Assembly: GCA_944323255.1 (NCBI GenBank) | Contig: CALURU010000014.1 | Location: forward strand, 1 to 63,241 | Length of the DNA stretch: 63,241 nucleotides | Reading direction: 5' to 3' | Source: Candidatus Gastranaerophilales bacterium | GTDB taxonomy: Bacteria; Cyanobacteriota; Vampirovibrionia; Gastranaerophilales; Gastranaerophilaceae | Shown here: piece by piece, positions 60,960 to 63,241 of the stretch | Layout of the letters: every line of letters starts with the position of its first letter | How positions within the stretch are numbered: the stretch's first letter is position 1 | Position numbers and translations under genes: made by a program | The notes under the pieces: generated by a model | The model's database searches: none | Seen by the model: only the letters and a program-made list of their open reading frames with translations | What the model was told of the DNA's origin: nothing

Positions 60960-62405
60960 TTATCTTTCCAGCGGAGCTCCAATTCTGTGAACCCTAATAA
61001 AGTTTGTTCTGCCGGTGATAAGTTTTGGAATAGAACCGATAATTATGATTCTTTCGCCTTTTTTGAAGTCTGTATGGGAAAGAATGTATTCATCAATTTT
61101 TTCCAGTAAATCTGCATCAAGAACAGTATCCCATTCTTTGTAGTCTGCAAAAATATCCCAGTAAAGCGACAATCTTCTGCAGGTTGATTCCATATCAGAA
61201 ATTGCAATAATAGGAACTGTAGGTCTCAATTTAGACAGAAGTTTTGGAGTGTAGCCTGTATGAGTAAATGCCATAATTGCCTTTGCATGCAGATCTTCTG
61301 CCATTTTTACTGCAGCATTTGAAATTGCCTGTGGAGAAAGCTCATACTTGTCATTCATTTCCAAATCTAGATTTGATAAACAGAAGTTGCATTCTTCAAC
61401 ATTAGAAGCAATTTTTCTCATCATTCTGACTGCATCTACAGGGTGTTTACCCATAGCGGTTTCGCCTGAAAGCATTATGGCATCTGTACCATCAAGAATA
61501 GCATTTGCAACGTCACTTGCTTCTGCTCTTGTAGGAATCGGATTTTCAATCATTGATTCAAGCATCTGCGTTGCTACAATACAAACTTTGCGTTCTCTTA
61601 TTGTCTGGTCAACAATAAATTTTTGTACAATAGGAACTTCTTCCGGTGACATTTCTATACCCAGATCGCCTCTTGCAACCATAATTCCGTCTGCAACTTT
61701 AAGAATTTCCTCCAGTTTTTCAACGGCTTGAGGTTTTTCAATCTTAGCTATTACCGGAATGTTACCGCCAAAGTCTTTAATGTATTTTTTTGCAAGTTCT
61801 ATATCTCTGGCTTCTCTTACAAAAGATAGTGCAACATAGTCTGCATCATATTCTACTGCGAATCTGATAAACTCAACATCTCTTTCTGTTACGGCGCTCA
61901 AGCTGGCAGTTGAACCAGGAAGGTTAATACCCTTTCTTGGCTTAATGACTTTTCCGTAAAGAACCTTTGCATGAACCTGGTGATTTTTTACTTCAATAAC
62001 CTGTAAGCCGACATTTCCATCATCAAGTAAGACTTTGTCTCCCGGTTTAACATCATCTGCAATTCCTTCATAATCAACAGGAATTATTGCCGGATTATTA
62101 ATATCATCAGTCGCTTCTAAGACGATTTCCTGACCTTCTTTTATTTCAACAGGTTCTTTAATATTCCCGACTCGGATTTTAGGTCCTTGTAAGTCAACTA
62201 AGATTGGAATAAATTTCCCGCTTTCTTTAGAAATTTTTCTGATAATTTCTATATTTGCGGCATGACCTTCTTCGCTTCCGTGTGAAGTATTAAGACGAAA
62301 CATTGATGCTCCTGCGTCAACTAATTGGCTAATCATTTCATAACTTGAAGTAGCCGGTCCGAGCGTGGCTACAATTTTGGTTTTTATTCTTTGAAACCTG
62401 TTCAT
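60960..62405 (-). CDS. pyk: Pyruvate kinase
   Basis: PEP + ADP to pyruvate + ATP. 481 residues. KTKIVATLGPATSSYEMIS at the N-terminus, MVARGDLGIEMSPEEVP, the signature IAKIEKPQAVEKLEEIL with its catalytic Lys, and MLSGETAMGKHPVDAVRMM. The C-terminal allosteric domain is complete. AGAGGAGAAAT precedes the ATG. 44 bp downstream of gmhA on the same strand. Confidence 0.98.
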   Translation of the reverse strand: MNRFQRIKTKIVATLGPATSSYEMISQLVDAGASMFRLNTSHGSEEGHAANIEIIRKISKESGKFIPILVDLQGPKIRVGNIKEPVEIKEGQEIVLEATDDINNPAIIPVDYEGIADDVKPGDKVLLDDGNVGLQVIEVKNHQVHAKVLYGKVIKPRKGINLPGSTASLSAVTERDVEFIRFAVEYDADYVALSFVREARDIELAKKYIKDFGGNIPVIAKIEKPQAVEKLEEILKVADGIMVARGDLGIEMSPEEVPIVQKFIVDQTIRERKVCIVATQMLESMIENPIPTRAEASDVANAILDGTDAIMLSGETAMGKHPVDAVRMMRKIASNVEECNFCLSNLDLEMNDKYELSPQAISNAAVKMAEDLHAKAIMAFTHTGYTPKLLSKLRPTVPIIAISDMESTCRRLSLYWDIFADYKEWDTVLDADLLEKIDEYILSHTDFKKGERIIIIGSIPKLITGRTNFIRVHRIGAPLER

Positions 62406-62449
62406 TTTTATATTTCTCCTCTGTAGTGTATAAATCTTATATTTTTGTA

Positions 62450-63016
62450 CTATTTGAACATTTCTTTTTCAATGATATCACAGATAAGGTGTCCTATTGC
62501 AATATGCATTTCCTGTATATTATTAGTTATATCAGAAGGGGTTTTGATAGTAATATCGGCTTTATATTTTACGGAACCTCCTGTAGAACCGGTCATTGCA
62601 ATTGTTTTAAGTCCTAATTCCTTAGCTCTTTCTACTGCACGTATAACATTAATACTTTTTCCGCTGGTAGTCAGTGCAAATAAAACATCGCCTTCTCTTC
62701 CAAGGGCTTCTACCTGACGTTCGAAAATATAGTCAAATGCTAAATCATTAGCTGCTGCCGTAAGTACGGAAGTGTTGGTAACAAGTGCTATTGCATTCAG
62801 AGCTGCACGCTCTTTTTTGTATTTGCATACAAGCTCTGCTGCAAGGTGCTGGGAATCGGAAGCAGACCCCCCGTTTCCGCAGAACAAAACTTTGTTGCCG
62901 TTTCTGAAGGCTTCAATACAAATATTTGCAGCCTGCTGAATAGTCGGCGCAAGTTCTTTTAACTTTTGAAAATTTTGAGCAATTGTTTCAAATTCGTTTT
63001 CAATATAATTTATCAT
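62450..63016 (-). CDS. gmhA: Phosphoheptose isomerase (SIS domain)
   Basis: Sedoheptulose-7-phosphate to D-glycero-manno-heptose-7-phosphate, the first step to LPS-core or glycan heptose. 188 residues. VLFCGNGGSASDSQHLAAEL and LFALTTSGKSINVIRAVERA are the SIS phosphosugar-binding motifs; EMHIAIGHLICDIIE is near the C-terminus. AGAAGAG precedes the ATG. Agrees with the LPS export genes at 50372-51981. Confidence 0.94.
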   Translation of the reverse strand: MINYIENEFETIAQNFQKLKELAPTIQQAANICIEAFRNGNKVLFCGNGGSASDSQHLAAELVCKYKKERAALNAIALVTNTSVLTAAANDLAFDYIFERQVEALGREGDVLFALTTSGKSINVIRAVERAKELGLKTIAMTGSTGGSVKYKADITIKTPSDITNNIQEMHIAIGHLICDIIEKEMFK

Positions 63017-63142
63017 TACTAACTCTTCTGATTATCCTTAACTCTTTATTAATAATACATCAAAAGAGAAAAATGGTTAATATCTTTTTTAATATTTAAC
63101 TCTTTTTAATTAGTTGACCTGCTTTTTCGTTATTGTCACGTT

Positions 63143-63166
63143 AGAAAAGTTAATGTCGGCTTAGTA
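63143..63166. repeat. Truncated REP-like arm interrupted by an IS
   Basis: AGAAAAGTTAATGTCGGCTT then AGTA matches the left arm at 46655-46676 apart from one inserted A and ends exactly at the hairpin loop AGTA, where IS sequence begins. Confidence 0.85.
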
Positions 63167-63241
63167 TGAAATGTCCCCACTAAAACGTAATCGGTCATTA
63201 GGACATTGCAAGGTATTCTCTGTATTCACAAGGTGTCATTT
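63167..63241 (-). mobile_element. IS3-family insertion sequence, terminal fragment
   Basis: Begins TGAAATGTCCCCACTAAAAC, a TG-starting terminal inverted repeat type, directly after the repeat loop. It contains the last codons of a transposase on the minus strand. The rest is beyond the window. Confidence 0.75.
63198..63241 (-). CDS. IS3-family transposase OrfB, C-terminal fragment
   Basis: On the minus strand the frame ends MTPCEYREYLAMS and TAA (63200-63198). A final MTPxEYR-type motif a few residues before the stop is typical of IS3-family OrfB (DDE integrase fold). The stop lies about 30 bases inside the IS end, as usual in this family. Partial because the window ends. Confidence 0.75.
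   Translation of the reverse strand, partial: MTPCEYREYLAMS

Noticed and set aside
60943..60963. TTTA tandem repeat at the end of pyk as a phase-variable tract
   Set aside because: About five units that overlap only the pyk stop codon and the terminator tail. Length change would not alter the protein meaningfully.
1..63241. CRISPR arrays, tRNA and rRNA genes
   Set aside because: No regularly spaced short repeats, no cloverleaf-like segments with T-loop and acceptor pairing, and no rRNA sequence were recognised by eye.

Overview
The window looks like chromosome of a low-GC, non-photosynthetic relative of Cyanobacteria, most likely a gut-type Gastranaerophilales/Vampirovibrionia ('Melainabacteria') bacterium. 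The Gram-negative envelope is seen directly: LptC and LptA, an MlaE-type permease, GmhA and a two-partner-secretion exoprotein. The lineage call is inference from the large lineage-specific proteins beginning MGM(A/S)ASQ, the overall base composition and the gene neighbourhoods. No rRNA, tRNA, CRISPR array or complete mobile element was found.

Layout. 1-960: non-coding, repeat-rich. 961-3700 (-): glycine cleavage genes gcvT-gcvH-gcvPA. 3976-10622 (+): an MGMAASQ protein, ffh, pth, a TPR protein and a U32-family protein. 10634-12711 (-): a coiled-coil/hydrophobic protein. 12854-17692 (+): era, a GH13 enzyme, a His-rich leader-like small ORF and a membrane protein. 17856-24751 (-): radical SAM protein, MFS permease, rph, a 560-residue hypothetical and an RqcH-like NFACT protein. 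24745-26307 (-): small secreted protein, rmlA and a thioredoxin-fold protein. 26406-28078 (+): a DnaJ-like protein and queE. 28084-31920 (-): hypothetical, pilD and a sigma factor in one run, then mlaE and ilvE. 32064-32735 (+): EF-hand protein. 32776-38042 (-): a second ilvE, a dicarboxylate/amino-acid symporter and valS. 38212-38700 (+): a secreted protein. 38968-40500 (-): a second MGMSASQ protein. 40733-46612 (+): ClpX-type zinc finger, helical protein, yqgF, DUF1292, a Clp_N-only protein, tilS and hpt. 47069-52749 (+): TPS exoprotein, ATP-grasp protein, lptC, lptA and a TPR protein. 52839-55490 (-): ppdK. 55678-58093: small hypotheticals, an ABC ATPase and ldcA. 58097-59023 (-): UDP-glucuronate decarboxylase type SDR. 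59133-60795 (+): DUF47/PhoU-like protein and a Pit transporter. 60960-63016 (-): gmhA-pyk. 63167-63241: the end of an IS3-family element.

How it fits together. Most genes are housekeeping: translation and its quality control, SRP, central carbon metabolism (PPDK and pyruvate kinase), branched-chain amino acid transamination and envelope building. Laid over this is a set of lineage-specific proteins whose upstream regions share sigma-28/SigF-like promoter elements (TAAAGTTT-N11/12-GCCGTAAT, or TTGTAAA-N16-GCAATTT). A SigF/FliA-type sigma factor is encoded in the window next to the prepilin peptidase gene. Several housekeeping genes instead have sigma-70 type promoters whose -10 box lies 6-7 bases before the ATG, which suggests leaderless mRNAs. 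Short palindromic repeats are scattered between genes. One copy sits in frame inside ldcA, and another is cut at its hairpin loop by the IS3-family element.
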